Positions 25,283 to 34,539 of a stretch of DNA of 60,025 nucleotides are shown here, piece by piece (within the stretch, counting starts at the first letter, position 1; each line of letters starts with the position of its first letter). The notes beneath the pieces are model-generated. The model did not search any database. It had not been told where the DNA came from and was given only the letters and a program-made list of their open reading frames with translations. Source of the DNA: Eubacteriales bacterium (GTDB lineage Bacteria; Bacillota; Clostridia; Lachnospirales; Lachnospiraceae); contig JAUNPJ010000015.1 in assembly GCA_030536755.1 (NCBI GenBank), positions 1 to 60,025 on the forward strand. Reading direction: 5' to 3'. Made by a program: the position numbers and the translations under genes.

Positions 25283-26305
25283 ATGTCATTTTATGAGATG
25301 CTTGAAACAATAAATTCAAATTGCAGGAATGTGGCGATTACGGTGATCGAGGGCAGCCATGTGGGAGAAAAAGCACTTCTTTCTGATGGAAAACTGCTGT
25401 GGGAATCGGAAGAGAATGGATTTTTTTCACAGAAATGGGATTTTATCAAAGCAATAGACAGTGGTGTGCGGGAACTGGACGGACAGAAACTGTACTTTGA
25501 ATTGATTGGCAGTCAGAAAAAACTGGTAATCTGCGGAGGCGGACATGTATCCATTCCGATTATCAAAATCGGAAAAATGATTGGATTTCAGGTGACGGTT
25601 TTGGAAGACCGGCCCAAATTCGCAGACGATGCGAGACGCGCAGGCGCTTCGAAAGTAATCTGTCAGCCGTTTCGGGAAGGGCTTTCGCAGATTGAGGGAG
25701 ATACAGATACTTTTTTTGTGATTGTGACGAGAGGACATCGCTACGATCAGGTATGTCTGGAGAGTATTGCGAAAAAACCACATGCTTATATCGGGATGAT
25801 CGGCAGTAAGCTTCGTGTAAAGAAAGTAAAAGAGGCTGTAATAGAACAGGGAGCAGATCCACAGGTTATTGCACACGTCTATACACCGATTGGTCTGGAT
25901 ATCGGTGCTGAGACTCCGGAGGAAATCGGGGTGGCTATTATGGCGGAGATTATCGATGTAAAAAATAAGAGAAAGTCAGCCTGCGGATATCCGAAAGAGC
26001 TGATGAAAGCGATACAAAGCCAGGATGAATATAAAAAGCATAAAATTCTTGCGACGATTGTCTCGCGAAGAGGTTCTGCACCACGCGGCATTGGAACAAA
26101 AATGCTGGTTTTTCCGGAGGGAAGTTGTGTGGGCACCATCGGCGGTGGCTGCGTGGAAGCAGATATTTTTCAAAAAGCGCTTTTTATGCTGCGAAGCAGT
26201 GATTCAAAATCAAAACTATGCCATGTCGACATGACCGGAAGAGACGCTGAGGAGGAAGGCATGGTATGCGGTGGTGTGATTGATGTATTTTTGGAATGGA
26301 TTTAG
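25283..26305 (+). CDS. XdhC family molybdoenzyme maturation protein
   Basis: A 340-residue XdhC/CoxI-type protein in swapped order: a Rossmann domain comes first (LVICGGGHVSIPIIKIGKMI, about 80-225) and the XdhC_CoxI domain last (VSRRGSAPRGIGTKML, TIGGGCVEADI, GMVCGGVIDVF). The family sulfurates or inserts molybdenum cofactor into xanthine dehydrogenase-like enzymes; the order seen here is common in clostridia. No molybdenum hydroxylase gene is in the window. MOSC follows 12 bases later. Confidence 0.85.
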   Translation: MSFYEMLETINSNCRNVAITVIEGSHVGEKALLSDGKLLWESEENGFFSQKWDFIKAIDSGVRELDGQKLYFELIGSQKKLVICGGGHVSIPIIKIGKMIGFQVTVLEDRPKFADDARRAGASKVICQPFREGLSQIEGDTDTFFVIVTRGHRYDQVCLESIAKKPHAYIGMIGSKLRVKKVKEAVIEQGADPQVIAHVYTPIGLDIGAETPEEIGVAIMAEIIDVKNKRKSACGYPKELMKAIQSQDEYKKHKILATIVSRRGSAPRGIGTKMLVFPEGSCVGTIGGGCVEADIFQKALFMLRSSDSKSKLCHVDMTGRDAEEEGMVCGGVIDVFLEWI

Positions 26306-26317
26306 GGGGATTTACGA

Positions 26318-26782
26318 ATGAACAAACAGGGAAAAATAATTGCAATCTGTATCAGTGAACAAAAGGGAACGCAGAAGCATGAGGTGGAAAAGGTAAATCT
26401 GATCGAGGATTGGGGAATTGAACATGATGCACATGCAGGCAAGTGGCATCGCCAGGTAAGTCTGCTGGCACTGGAAAAAATCGAGGAATTTCGCGAAAGA
26501 GGCGCACAGGTGGATTTTGGTGCTTTCGGAGAAAATCTGATCGTGGAGGGCTTTGACCTTCGGACATTGCCGCTTGGGACGAGATTTCGGATTGGAGATG
26601 CACTGCTGGAACTGACTCAGATTGGAAAGAAATGCCACAGTCATTGTGAAATCTATAAAGTGGTAGGAGACTGCATTATGCCAAGAGAGGGCGTTTTTAC
26701 AAAAGTTTTAAAGGGAGGAACTGTCTGTCCGGGAGATACGGTGGAGCTGATTGAACTGGAAGAGGCTCCACAGCAGATATAG
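26318..26782 (+). CDS. MOSC domain protein
   Basis: A 154-residue stand-alone MOSC protein, with HDAHAGKWHRQVSLLALEKI, FGENLIVEGFDLRTLPLGT and the conserved cysteine in QIGKKCHSHCEI. MOSC domains bind sulfur or molybdenum cofactor and often help sulfurate molybdoenzymes. Short proteins of this kind are often next to MoaC or MogA, here next to XdhC. Confidence 0.9.
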   Translation: MNKQGKIIAICISEQKGTQKHEVEKVNLIEDWGIEHDAHAGKWHRQVSLLALEKIEEFRERGAQVDFGAFGENLIVEGFDLRTLPLGTRFRIGDALLELTQIGKKCHSHCEIYKVVGDCIMPREGVFTKVLKGGTVCPGDTVELIELEEAPQQI

Positions 26783-26832
26783 GCAGGAATGTCTCCCGCA
26801 GGAAAAATACAGTCAGAGAAAAGAGGGACAAC

Positions 26833-28218
26833 ATGGACAGAGAATTTGTACGGGAACAGCTGTATCAAAAATACATTGCACCCACAAAGAAAAAAAGAAA
26901 AAATTATGTTGGTATTGAAATTGAGATGCCGATTATCAATCTGAACAGGGAAGCGGTTGATTTTACGGTTATACATCGAATCACGGACTGTTTTAGGAAG
27001 CATTTTCAGTTTCAGGAGGCTGGAAGAGACGAGGAAGGAAATATTTATTCCATCTCGGATTACGTGCATGGAGACATTTTGTCCTACGATTGTTCTTACA
27101 ACAATCTGGAGCTTTCTTTGGGAAAAGAGAAAGAATTGTTTTCGATTCAGCACCGTTTTCTGTCTTATTATGATTTTTTGCAAAACGAGATGGGAAAGCA
27201 TCACTATACATTGACGGGAATGGGTGTCAATCCATATCGGATTTACAACCACAATGTGCCGATTCCCAACGGCCGCTACCGGATGTTGTTTCATCATTTG
27301 AATTCCTATAAGAATTATGATCTTCCCATGTTTTTTCATGAGTATCCGGCATTTGGAACCTTTTCCAGTGCATCGCAGGTGCAGCTGGACGTGGATTACG
27401 AAGAACTGCTGCCGACGATTCAGGCTTTTTCCAAACTGGAGCCAATCAAAGCGGTATTGTTTTCCAATTCCGTTTTGCTGAATGAGCATGAGGACCTGCT
27501 CTGCTGCAGGGATATGTTCTGGGAAAACAGTACACATGGAATTAATCCTCATAACGTAGGTATGTTTGACTGCAGCCTGGATAGTGAGGAAGATCTGCTT
27601 TCCTATATTGAGTCCACCAGTATTTACTGTGTGGAGCGCGGTGAAAAATACATCAATTTTCCGCCGGTGAATATCATGGAATATTTTGAAAAGCCATGGG
27701 TGGAGGGCGAATATTATGAAAACGGTGTGTATAAAAAAATCCGTGTGACACCTCAGATTGAGGATATTCAGTATCTGCGGACATTTAAATTTGAGGATCT
27801 GACCTTCCGCGGTACGATTGAATTTCGAAGTGTGTGCTGCCAGCCGATTCAGGATGCCATGACGGTTGCGGCATTTCATCTTGGACTTAAAAACGAGCTG
27901 CGGGCACTGAATGAGCTGCTGGAGCAGGATCATGTCATTTATCATCATGGATATACGGCAGGAGAATTGAGAAAGATGTTTGTGCAGCAGGAATGGCCGT
28001 CTTTTGTGAATCAGGATGAACTCTATGTACTGGTTGGAAAAGTGCTTGAGTTGGCGAAAAAAGGTCTGGAGAGCAGAGGATACGGGGAAGAACGTCTTCT
28101 GGAGCCTCTGTTTGAACGCATGGAAAAACGCACAAATCCGGCGAAAAAAATGTTGGAACTGAGAAACAGTGGAGTCGATATGCAGGAGATCATCCGACAG
28201 TACGGGCAGGCAAAATAA
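26833..28218 (+). CDS. Glutamate-cysteine ligase family 2-like enzyme
   Basis: A 461-residue protein of the GCS2 (plant/EgtA-like) ligase superfamily, with YVGIEIEMPIINL near the start and the acidic metal-binding segments DYVHGDILSYDCSYNNLELS and FRGTIEFRSVCCQPIQDAM. It is unrelated in sequence pattern to the GshA five genes upstream. It could make gamma-glutamylcysteine or another gamma-glutamyl amide; the substrate is not determined by sequence. AGAGGG lies before the ATG. It is part of the gshA-hydE run. Confidence 0.78.
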   Translation: MDREFVREQLYQKYIAPTKKKRKNYVGIEIEMPIINLNREAVDFTVIHRITDCFRKHFQFQEAGRDEEGNIYSISDYVHGDILSYDCSYNNLELSLGKEKELFSIQHRFLSYYDFLQNEMGKHHYTLTGMGVNPYRIYNHNVPIPNGRYRMLFHHLNSYKNYDLPMFFHEYPAFGTFSSASQVQLDVDYEELLPTIQAFSKLEPIKAVLFSNSVLLNEHEDLLCCRDMFWENSTHGINPHNVGMFDCSLDSEEDLLSYIESTSIYCVERGEKYINFPPVNIMEYFEKPWVEGEYYENGVYKKIRVTPQIEDIQYLRTFKFEDLTFRGTIEFRSVCCQPIQDAMTVAAFHLGLKNELRALNELLEQDHVIYHHGYTAGELRKMFVQQEWPSFVNQDELYVLVGKVLELAKKGLESRGYGEERLLEPLFERMEKRTNPAKKMLELRNSGVDMQEIIRQYGQAK

Positions 28219-28238
28219 CAGAAAAGAGAGGTGCCGAA

Positions 28239-29270
28239 ATGATTGATAAATTTTTGGAACTTCATACACTCTCAAAATCGGAATATCTGGAATTGCTGCA
28301 ATACTGGGAGAATGAAGAGGTTGTAAAACGGCTGAGAACAGAAGCTGTGAGACTTCGAAAACAGTATTATGGAGACAAGGTATTTACAAGAGGTTTGATT
28401 GAGTTTACAAATTACTGCAAAAACAACTGTTACTATTGCGGAATCCGAAATGGAAACCGCCATGTGGATCGATACCGTCTGACAGAGGATGAAATCCTGG
28501 AATGTTGTCAGACGGGATATGAACTGGGATACCATACGTTTGTCCTGCAGGGCGGAGAGGATCCTTATTATCATGACGAGAGAATGGAGCATATCATTCG
28601 TGCTGTCAAGAATCAGTTTCCGGATTGTGCGTTAACTTTATCACTGGGAGAAAAATCTTATGAAAGTTACCGCAGGTTCCGGGAGGCTGGAGCCGACCGT
28701 TATCTGCTTCGCCATGAAACGGCAGATGAGACGCTGTATCGTTCTTTGCATCCATCATCCATGAGCCTGAAAGCTCGCAAACAATGTCTGTTTGATCTGA
28801 AAGAACTTGGCTATCAGGTAGGTGCCGGATTTATGGTAGGTGCGCCGGGGCAGACACTGGAGCATCTCGCAGAAGATCTTGTGTTTTTGCAGGAATTGCA
28901 GCCGCAGATGATCGGAATTGGACCTTTTGTGCCGCATCATGATACGATTTACGCAGAGGAAAAGGCGGGAAGCGTGGAGCTGACGCTCTTTTTGCTGTCT
29001 GTGATCCGTATTATGTTTCCAAAGGTACTGCTTCCTGCCACAACGGCATTGGGTACGATGGATCCGAGAGGAAGAGAAAAAGGCCTTGCTGTGGGCGCAA
29101 ATGTTGTGATGCCAAATCTGTCACCGGTGAAAAATCGCAAGCTCTATGAGCTTTATGACAACAAAATCTGTACCGGAGAGGAAGCTGCAGAGTGCAGGGG
29201 ATGTCTGGGACGAAGAGTAGCCAGTGCAGGATATCGTCTTGTGGAAGACAGAGGAGATGCGCTGGTTTAA
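28239..29270 (+). CDS. hydE: [FeFe]-hydrogenase maturase HydE (radical SAM)
   Basis: A 343-residue radical SAM enzyme that helps build the dithiolate bridge of the hydrogenase H-cluster. The cluster motif is NYCKNNCYYCGIRN (CX3CX2C), followed by HTFVLQGGEDPYY, the LRHETADETLYRSLHP segment and VGAPGQT, all typical of HydE. HydF, HydG and the hydrogenase are not in the window. It ends the gshA-led run, before a hairpin. Confidence 0.92.
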   Translation: MIDKFLELHTLSKSEYLELLQYWENEEVVKRLRTEAVRLRKQYYGDKVFTRGLIEFTNYCKNNCYYCGIRNGNRHVDRYRLTEDEILECCQTGYELGYHTFVLQGGEDPYYHDERMEHIIRAVKNQFPDCALTLSLGEKSYESYRRFREAGADRYLLRHETADETLYRSLHPSSMSLKARKQCLFDLKELGYQVGAGFMVGAPGQTLEHLAEDLVFLQELQPQMIGIGPFVPHHDTIYAEEKAGSVELTLFLLSVIRIMFPKVLLPATTALGTMDPRGREKGLAVGANVVMPNLSPVKNRKLYELYDNKICTGEEAAECRGCLGRRVASAGYRLVEDRGDALV

Positions 29271-29282
29271 ATGAATCAAACG

Positions 29283-29311
29283 GCGAAGCGGATTGAAAAT
29301 ATCCGTTTCGC
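29283..29311 (+). terminator. Probable terminator after hydE
   Basis: GCGAAGCGGAT (29283-29293) pairs with ATCCGTTTCGC (29301-29311). The T-run is short (TTTGT), so read-through into nadA is possible. Confidence 0.55.
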
Positions 29312-29349
29312 TTTGTAATGAATATGAGTGAAAAGAAGAGGGAAAAACA

Positions 29350-30261
29350 ATGAATGAAGAAATAAAAAAACAGATTGCACAGTTAAAAAAAGAAAGAGAT
29401 GCCGTAATTCTTGCACACTATTATGTAGATGGTGAAGTGCAGGAAATCGCGGATTTTGTGGGAGATTCTTATTTCCTGGCAAAAAAGGCAACGGAAATTC
29501 CTTCCCGTGTCATTATTTTTTGCGGTGTGTCTTTTATGGGAGAAAGTGCAAAAATATTGAATCCGGAGAAAACAGTCGTGATGGCAGATGAATTCGCGGA
29601 CTGTCCGATGGCGCATATGATTGACGCAGACACGATTCGGGAAACACGCGAGGCGCATCCGGATGCAGCTGTTGTTTGTTATGTGAATTCTACTGCAGAG
29701 ATCAAAGCCCATTCAGATGTCTGTGTCACTTCCTCGAATGCTCTGAAAATCGTAAAAAATCTCCCGAATAAAGAGATTTTCTTTATTCCTGATAACAATC
29801 TGGGACGCTATGTGGCAAAACAGCTTCCAGAGAAAGAATTTATTTTCCACGATGGATTCTGTCATGTACATAAGAGCATTCACAGAGAAGAGGTATTGAA
29901 AGCCAAAGAGGCAAAACCGCAGGCACTTGTTCTGGCACATCCGGAATGTACCGGAGACGTTTTGGAGATTGCAGATTTTGTGGGAAGTACATCACAGATT
30001 ATTGCATATGCGACGAGTTCGGAAAACAAGGAATTTATCATCTGCACCGAGATGGGTATTTTTTATGAGCTGCATTTGAAAAATCCGGAGAAGAAATTTT
30101 ATTCCGTTGGACACAGACAGTTCTGCCCGAATATGAAGCGGATCAAACTCGAAGGCGTGCTGCATGCTCTGGAGAGCCTGAGTCCGGAAGTAGAGCTGGA
30201 CGAAGATATGCGCCTGAAAGCAAAAGAGCCTCTTCAGAAAATGCTGGAGCTGGCACAGTAA
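29350..30261 (+). CDS. nadA: Quinolinate synthase A
   Basis: [4Fe-4S] enzyme that condenses iminoaspartate with dihydroxyacetone phosphate in NAD synthesis. The 303-residue protein has ILAHYYVDGEVQEIADFVGD and the three cluster cysteines, in the segments FCGVSFMGE, AHPECTGDV and HRQFCPNMKR. Its usual partners nadB and nadC are not adjacent. It sits at the head of a run of sulfur-transfer genes, perhaps because its cluster needs such genes (inference). Confidence 0.95.
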   Translation: MNEEIKKQIAQLKKERDAVILAHYYVDGEVQEIADFVGDSYFLAKKATEIPSRVIIFCGVSFMGESAKILNPEKTVVMADEFADCPMAHMIDADTIRETREAHPDAAVVCYVNSTAEIKAHSDVCVTSSNALKIVKNLPNKEIFFIPDNNLGRYVAKQLPEKEFIFHDGFCHVHKSIHREEVLKAKEAKPQALVLAHPECTGDVLEIADFVGSTSQIIAYATSSENKEFIICTEMGIFYELHLKNPEKKFYSVGHRQFCPNMKRIKLEGVLHALESLSPEVELDEDMRLKAKEPLQKMLELAQ

Positions 30262-30290
30262 GTAATGTGAATAAAAAGAGGAGATTTATT

Positions 30291-31490
30291 ATGGGAAAAC
30301 ATACATTTGGAAGCGAATATGGATTTCAGACAAGGGCAGTACACACAGGAAATGATGTGGATGGAGAGACAGGTGCCATCAAACGACCGATCACCATGGC
30401 GAACAGCTATGAACTCCCCTATGATCCGACAGATTTGAACTGGAGCAGTGCGGGAGGCAATCTCTATACGAGAAACGGAGGTTCCAACCAGAAATATCTG
30501 CAGGAAAAGATTGCCAGTCTGGAGGGCGGAGAGGACTGTATTGTGCTGGCTTCCGGTGTGGCTGCATTGTCGGGATTGTTTTTTGCATTGCTGGAAAAAG
30601 GAGATCACGTGATTTTTTCCAGCGTGACGTATATTGCAGTATATCGTCTGCTGCATGAACTTTTGAACAACAAATTTGGCGTGGAGACAACGATTGTGGA
30701 CACTTCTGATTTGGAGAATGTCAAAAAAGCGATTCGCCCCAATACCAAATTGATTCACATAGAGACACCGGGCAATCCGACCTTGAATATTTCTGATATA
30801 CGTGCGATTGCAGATGTCGCGCATGAGCATGGGGCACTGTTATCGGTGGACAATACCTTCGCGTCACCGTTTAATCAGCGTCCGATTGAGCTTGGCGCGG
30901 ATTTTTCTGTGGAGAGTCTGACTAAGTATATCAATGGCCATGGAGATGCCATGGGGGGCTCGATTACCGGAAAGAAGGAGTACCTGGATATCATTCGGGC
31001 ACAGTCTCAGATCAATCTGGGAGGAACCATCAGTCCGTTTAATGCATGGCTGATCATGCGCGGAGCAGTGACACTGCCGCTTAGAATGAAACAGCATAAC
31101 GAAAACGCGCTGGCTGTTGCAAAGTGGCTGCAAAAACAGGACTGTGTGAGTTTTGTGGCTTATCCCGGACTGGAAGACCACAAAGGCCATGAGATTGCTG
31201 CAAAACAGATGAATCCGGGCTTCGGAGGTGTTCTTTCGTTTGGACTGAAGGCAGATCACGATACGCACAATCGATTTGTGAGCCATCTGAATGTGATCAC
31301 ATCTGCAGTTTCTCTTGGACACGACGAAAGTCTGATTGTATTTCTTGGTGAAAATGATGAGCGTCAGTATTTGTATCCGGATGAATTCTCCAATGGCTTT
31401 TTCCGCTTTTCAGTGGGAATCGAGGATGTAGAAGACATTATCGGAGATCTGCGTCAGGCACTGGAAAAAACAGGATTTTCCACAAAATAA
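30291..31490 (+). CDS. Trans-sulfuration PLP enzyme (cystathionine gamma-synthase/lyase family)
   Basis: A 399-residue fold-I PLP enzyme with the family signature VDNTFASPFNQRPIELGADF and the PLP lysine in SVESLTKYINGHGDAMGG. The family includes cystathionine gamma-synthase, gamma-lyase, methionine gamma-lyase and O-acetylhomoserine sulfhydrylase, which cannot be separated here by eye. Its position before a serine acetyltransferase favours a role in cysteine/methionine interconversion. The ATG at 30291 follows AGAGGAG; an upstream in-frame ATG at 30267 is before that site. Confidence 0.88.
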   Translation: MGKHTFGSEYGFQTRAVHTGNDVDGETGAIKRPITMANSYELPYDPTDLNWSSAGGNLYTRNGGSNQKYLQEKIASLEGGEDCIVLASGVAALSGLFFALLEKGDHVIFSSVTYIAVYRLLHELLNNKFGVETTIVDTSDLENVKKAIRPNTKLIHIETPGNPTLNISDIRAIADVAHEHGALLSVDNTFASPFNQRPIELGADFSVESLTKYINGHGDAMGGSITGKKEYLDIIRAQSQINLGGTISPFNAWLIMRGAVTLPLRMKQHNENALAVAKWLQKQDCVSFVAYPGLEDHKGHEIAAKQMNPGFGGVLSFGLKADHDTHNRFVSHLNVITSAVSLGHDESLIVFLGENDERQYLYPDEFSNGFFRFSVGIEDVEDIIGDLRQALEKTGFSTK

Positions 31491-31504
31491 GAAAGGCTTG
31501 AACC

Positions 31505-32695
31505 ATGAAAACGATAGAAGTAAGTGAAATTGAGAAATTGGATCCTGCGTCAGTGACGATCATTGATGTACGAAAAGCAGAAGATTATGCGAGAAATACG
31601 ATTCCCCATGCAGTCAATATTCCAATAGAAACATTTCAGGAAGGTCTGCCGCAGCTGGACAGAGAGAAGCCTGTGTATGTGCTGTGTCATACCGGAGAGA
31701 AAAGTGAGGCAATCGTGGAGCAGTTGGAGGATGCTGGCTATGATGCGGTAAATATCGTCGGCGGTTATCGTGCCTTTTTGCGCCTGCAGTTAAGCAGGAC
31801 GTTGGAGAAAGGGACTGGAATTGAGGAAAGAACAAAAGAAATCGAGAGAAGCTTGATCAAGAAATTTCGAAAACCAATCTGGAGAAAATTTACGAAGGCA
31901 GTACAGGAATATGAACTGGTACAGCCGGGAGATAAGATTGCTGTTTGTATATCGGGCGGCAAGGATTCCATGCTTATGGCGAAACTGTTTCAGGAGCTGA
32001 AAAGGCATGGAAAGATACCGTTTGAACTTGTGTTTCTCGTGATGAATCCGGGATACAATGAAGACAACTGGAACATTATTCAGGATAATGCAAAAATTCT
32101 CGGAATTCCGCTGACGGTATTCGAGAGCGATATTTTTAATATTGTGGCGGGGGTTGATAAGAATCCCTGCTATTTATGTGCGCGTATGCGAAGAGGATAT
32201 CTGTATTCACATGCCAAAGAACTTGGATGTAACAAGATTGCACTTGGTCATCATTTTGATGATGTCATTGAGACGATTTTGATGGGGATGCTCTACAGCG
32301 GAAAAGTGGAAACAATGATGCCAAAGCTGCACAGCATTCATTTTGAGGGAATGGAGCTGATTCGTCCGCTCTATATGGTAAAAGAGGCAGATATTAAGGC
32401 ATGGCGGGATTATAACCGGCTGAACTTTATCCAGTGTGCCTGCCGGTTCACGGAAAACTGTGCGACCTGCGGAGGCGGCAGAGGATCTAAGCGGGATGAG
32501 ATGAAGGAACTGATCGCACAGTTTCGTCAGACAAGCGATGTCATAGAGGCGAATATTTTCAAAAGCGTCCATAATATCAATCTGCGAACTGTTATTGGAT
32601 ATCATAAGGATGGGGAAGCGTATCATTTCCTGGATGATTATGATTCCTATAAAATGGGAGAAAAAACAGAAGGAAAGACAGAAGAAACATGTTGA
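31505..32695 (+). CDS. Rhodanese-TtcA-like sulfurtransferase fusion
   Basis: A 396-residue fusion. Residues 1 to about 100 are a rhodanese domain with the persulfide cysteine in VLCHTGEKSEA. About 110-390 are a PP-loop ATPase of the TtcA/TtuA class with the loop VCISGGKDSMLM, CYLCARMRRG and a C-terminal CACRFTENCATCGGG, which provide cysteines for an iron-sulfur cluster. TtcA-type proteins thiolate tRNA. The fused rhodanese would pass sulfur directly to the ATPase part. The last seven bases overlap tcdA. Confidence 0.85.
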   Translation: MKTIEVSEIEKLDPASVTIIDVRKAEDYARNTIPHAVNIPIETFQEGLPQLDREKPVYVLCHTGEKSEAIVEQLEDAGYDAVNIVGGYRAFLRLQLSRTLEKGTGIEERTKEIERSLIKKFRKPIWRKFTKAVQEYELVQPGDKIAVCISGGKDSMLMAKLFQELKRHGKIPFELVFLVMNPGYNEDNWNIIQDNAKILGIPLTVFESDIFNIVAGVDKNPCYLCARMRRGYLYSHAKELGCNKIALGHHFDDVIETILMGMLYSGKVETMMPKLHSIHFEGMELIRPLYMVKEADIKAWRDYNRLNFIQCACRFTENCATCGGGRGSKRDEMKELIAQFRQTSDVIEANIFKSVHNINLRTVIGYHKDGEAYHFLDDYDSYKMGEKTEGKTEETC

Positions 32696-33498
32696 ATCAA
32701 TTTTCAAGAACAGAATTATTATTAGGTAAGGATGCCATGGAAAGGCTGGAAAAGTCCAGAGTGGCAATTTTTGGTGTCGGTGGTGTGGGTGGATATGCGG
32801 CAGAGGCTCTGGCAAGGAGCGGAGTGGGTACAATCGATTTGATTGACGATGACAAAGTGTGTCTGACAAATCTGAACCGCCAGATCATTGCTACCAGGAA
32901 AACGGTTGGCAAGTATAAAGCAGACGTTATGAAAGAACGGATCCTGGAGATTAATCCTCATGCGGTGGTTCATACACATAAATGCTTTTTTCTTCCCGAA
33001 AACAGGGATGAATTTGATTTCAGTCAGTATTCTTATGTGGTAGATGCTGTGGACACAGTCACAGCTAAAATTCAGCTGGTTTTGGAGGCACAGGAGGCCA
33101 ATGTACCGATTATCAGCAGCATGGGAGCCGGAAATAAGCTGAATCCGGCAGGCTTTGAGGTAGCAGATATTTACGAGACATCGGTCTGCCCTCTGGCTAA
33201 GGTCATGCGCCGGGAGCTGAGAAAACGAAACATCAAACATCTTAAGGTGGTTTATTCCAAAGAAAAGCCTATACGTCCGATTGAAGACATGTCGATCAGC
33301 TGCCGAACGCATTGTATCTGTCCGCCCGGTGCAAAGCATAAATGTACGGAGCGGAGAGATATTCCGGGCTCGGTGGCCTTTGTGCCGTCTGTAGTCGGGC
33401 TGATTATGGCGGGGGAAGTCGTTCGCGATATTGCAGAAAATCCAGATGTGATAAAAAAGTCTAAAGAGATTGAACTGAAAGACGATAGTATTGTATAA
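32689..33498 (+). CDS. tcdA: tRNA threonylcarbamoyladenosine dehydratase (TcdA)
   Basis: A 269-residue E1-like ATPase that cyclises t6A37 to ct6A in tRNA. It has the nucleotide-binding GVGGVGGYAAEALARSG, the LNRQIIA arginine loop and TSVCPLAKVMRRELRK, matching YgdL/CsdL-type proteins. In E. coli this protein works with a cysteine desulfurase (CsdA). Coupled by overlap to a tRNA-thiolation-like gene, giving a small tRNA-modification pair within the sulfur region. Confidence 0.9.
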   Translation: MLNQFSRTELLLGKDAMERLEKSRVAIFGVGGVGGYAAEALARSGVGTIDLIDDDKVCLTNLNRQIIATRKTVGKYKADVMKERILEINPHAVVHTHKCFFLPENRDEFDFSQYSYVVDAVDTVTAKIQLVLEAQEANVPIISSMGAGNKLNPAGFEVADIYETSVCPLAKVMRRELRKRNIKHLKVVYSKEKPIRPIEDMSISCRTHCICPPGAKHKCTERRDIPGSVAFVPSVVGLIMAGEVVRDIAENPDVIKKSKEIELKDDSIV

Positions 33499-33546
33499 TA
33501 CTTGTGAATATGGATACTATCGCGAGCTAAAGGAGAAAAACAAATC

Positions 33547-34500
33547 ATGAATCACAGGCTTGAAAAAGAAGTAAATCAGCTGGTAGAGGCGATTATCGAG
33601 GATTATGACAAGGGAAGGGACATCGATGATGTGATAGAGAATTTTACAAATCCGAATAAGGATGACATTATCAAGATTTTAGATCAGCTTCGCAATGTCA
33701 TTTTCCCGGGGTATTATAAGAACAAAAGTTATCATGTATATACTGTCAGAAATAATCTGTCCATGCAGCTGGAGGATGTACTCTACAATCTCAGCAAACA
33801 GATTTCACGTGTGCTGAAGTATCTTCCGAAATACGCAGGATGGGAAGAAAGGGAACTTCTGCATGAAGGAGAAAAACTTTCCCTGCAGTTCCTTGGGAAA
33901 ATCACGCAGATTCGTGCGTTGATTCAGACAGATCTGCAGGCGGCATATGATGGAGATCCGGCGGCTTTCAATAAGCCGGAAATTATTTTTTCGTATCCGG
34001 GTTTGTATGCCATTATGGTGAATCGGATTGCGCATGAACTCTATCTGCTCGGCATCCCGCTGATACCAAGAATGATGACAGAATATGCGCATACGCAGAC
34101 AGGAATTGATATCCATCCGGGTGCTGTGCTTGGAAAATATTTTTTCATCGATCACGGAACCGGCATTGTAATCGGTGAGACAGCTATCATTGGTGATTAT
34201 GTGAAAATCTATCAGGGTGTAACAGTTGGAGCTTTGTCTACCAGAGGTGGTCAGAAGCTCAATGGAAAGAAGAGACATCCTACGATAGAAGATAATGTGA
34301 CTATTTACGCCGGAGCATCTATCCTTGGCGGTGATACAGTGATCGGACATGACTCTGTCATTGGAGGCAATGCGTTTATCACAACCTCGATACCACCCAA
34401 TACAAGAGTCAGTATCAAAAATCAGGAATTGGAGTATAAGCAGGGCAAGGGAAACAATAAAGAAATCAATCAGAGTGAGGAATGGTATTATATCATCTGA
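33547..34500 (+). CDS. epsC: Serine O-acetyltransferase, copy 1
   Basis: Makes O-acetylserine from serine and acetyl-CoA for cysteine synthesis. The 317-residue protein is EpsC-like: about 190 helical N-terminal residues followed by a left-handed hexapeptide beta-helix with IDIHPGAVLGKYFFIDHGTG (catalytic histidines) and VTVGALSTRGGQKL. About 89% identical by my manual count to copy 2 at 40144, and of the same length. AAAGGAG precedes the ATG. No cysteine synthase (cysK) gene is present in the window. Confidence 0.92.
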   Translation: MNHRLEKEVNQLVEAIIEDYDKGRDIDDVIENFTNPNKDDIIKILDQLRNVIFPGYYKNKSYHVYTVRNNLSMQLEDVLYNLSKQISRVLKYLPKYAGWEERELLHEGEKLSLQFLGKITQIRALIQTDLQAAYDGDPAAFNKPEIIFSYPGLYAIMVNRIAHELYLLGIPLIPRMMTEYAHTQTGIDIHPGAVLGKYFFIDHGTGIVIGETAIIGDYVKIYQGVTVGALSTRGGQKLNGKKRHPTIEDNVTIYAGASILGGDTVIGHDSVIGGNAFITTSIPPNTRVSIKNQELEYKQGKGNNKEINQSEEWYYII

Positions 34501-34539
34501 GATTTTTCCTTTGACGATTATGATTTTTATAGAATGGAG

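Noticed and set aside
26653-28275. Long reverse-strand reading frame opposite the GCS2-like gene
   Set aside because: It is rich in His, Phe, Cys and Ile with no recognisable motif, and the plus-strand gene has clear family features. It is a shadow frame, like those opposite folP (2533-3606) and pap (5094-5924).
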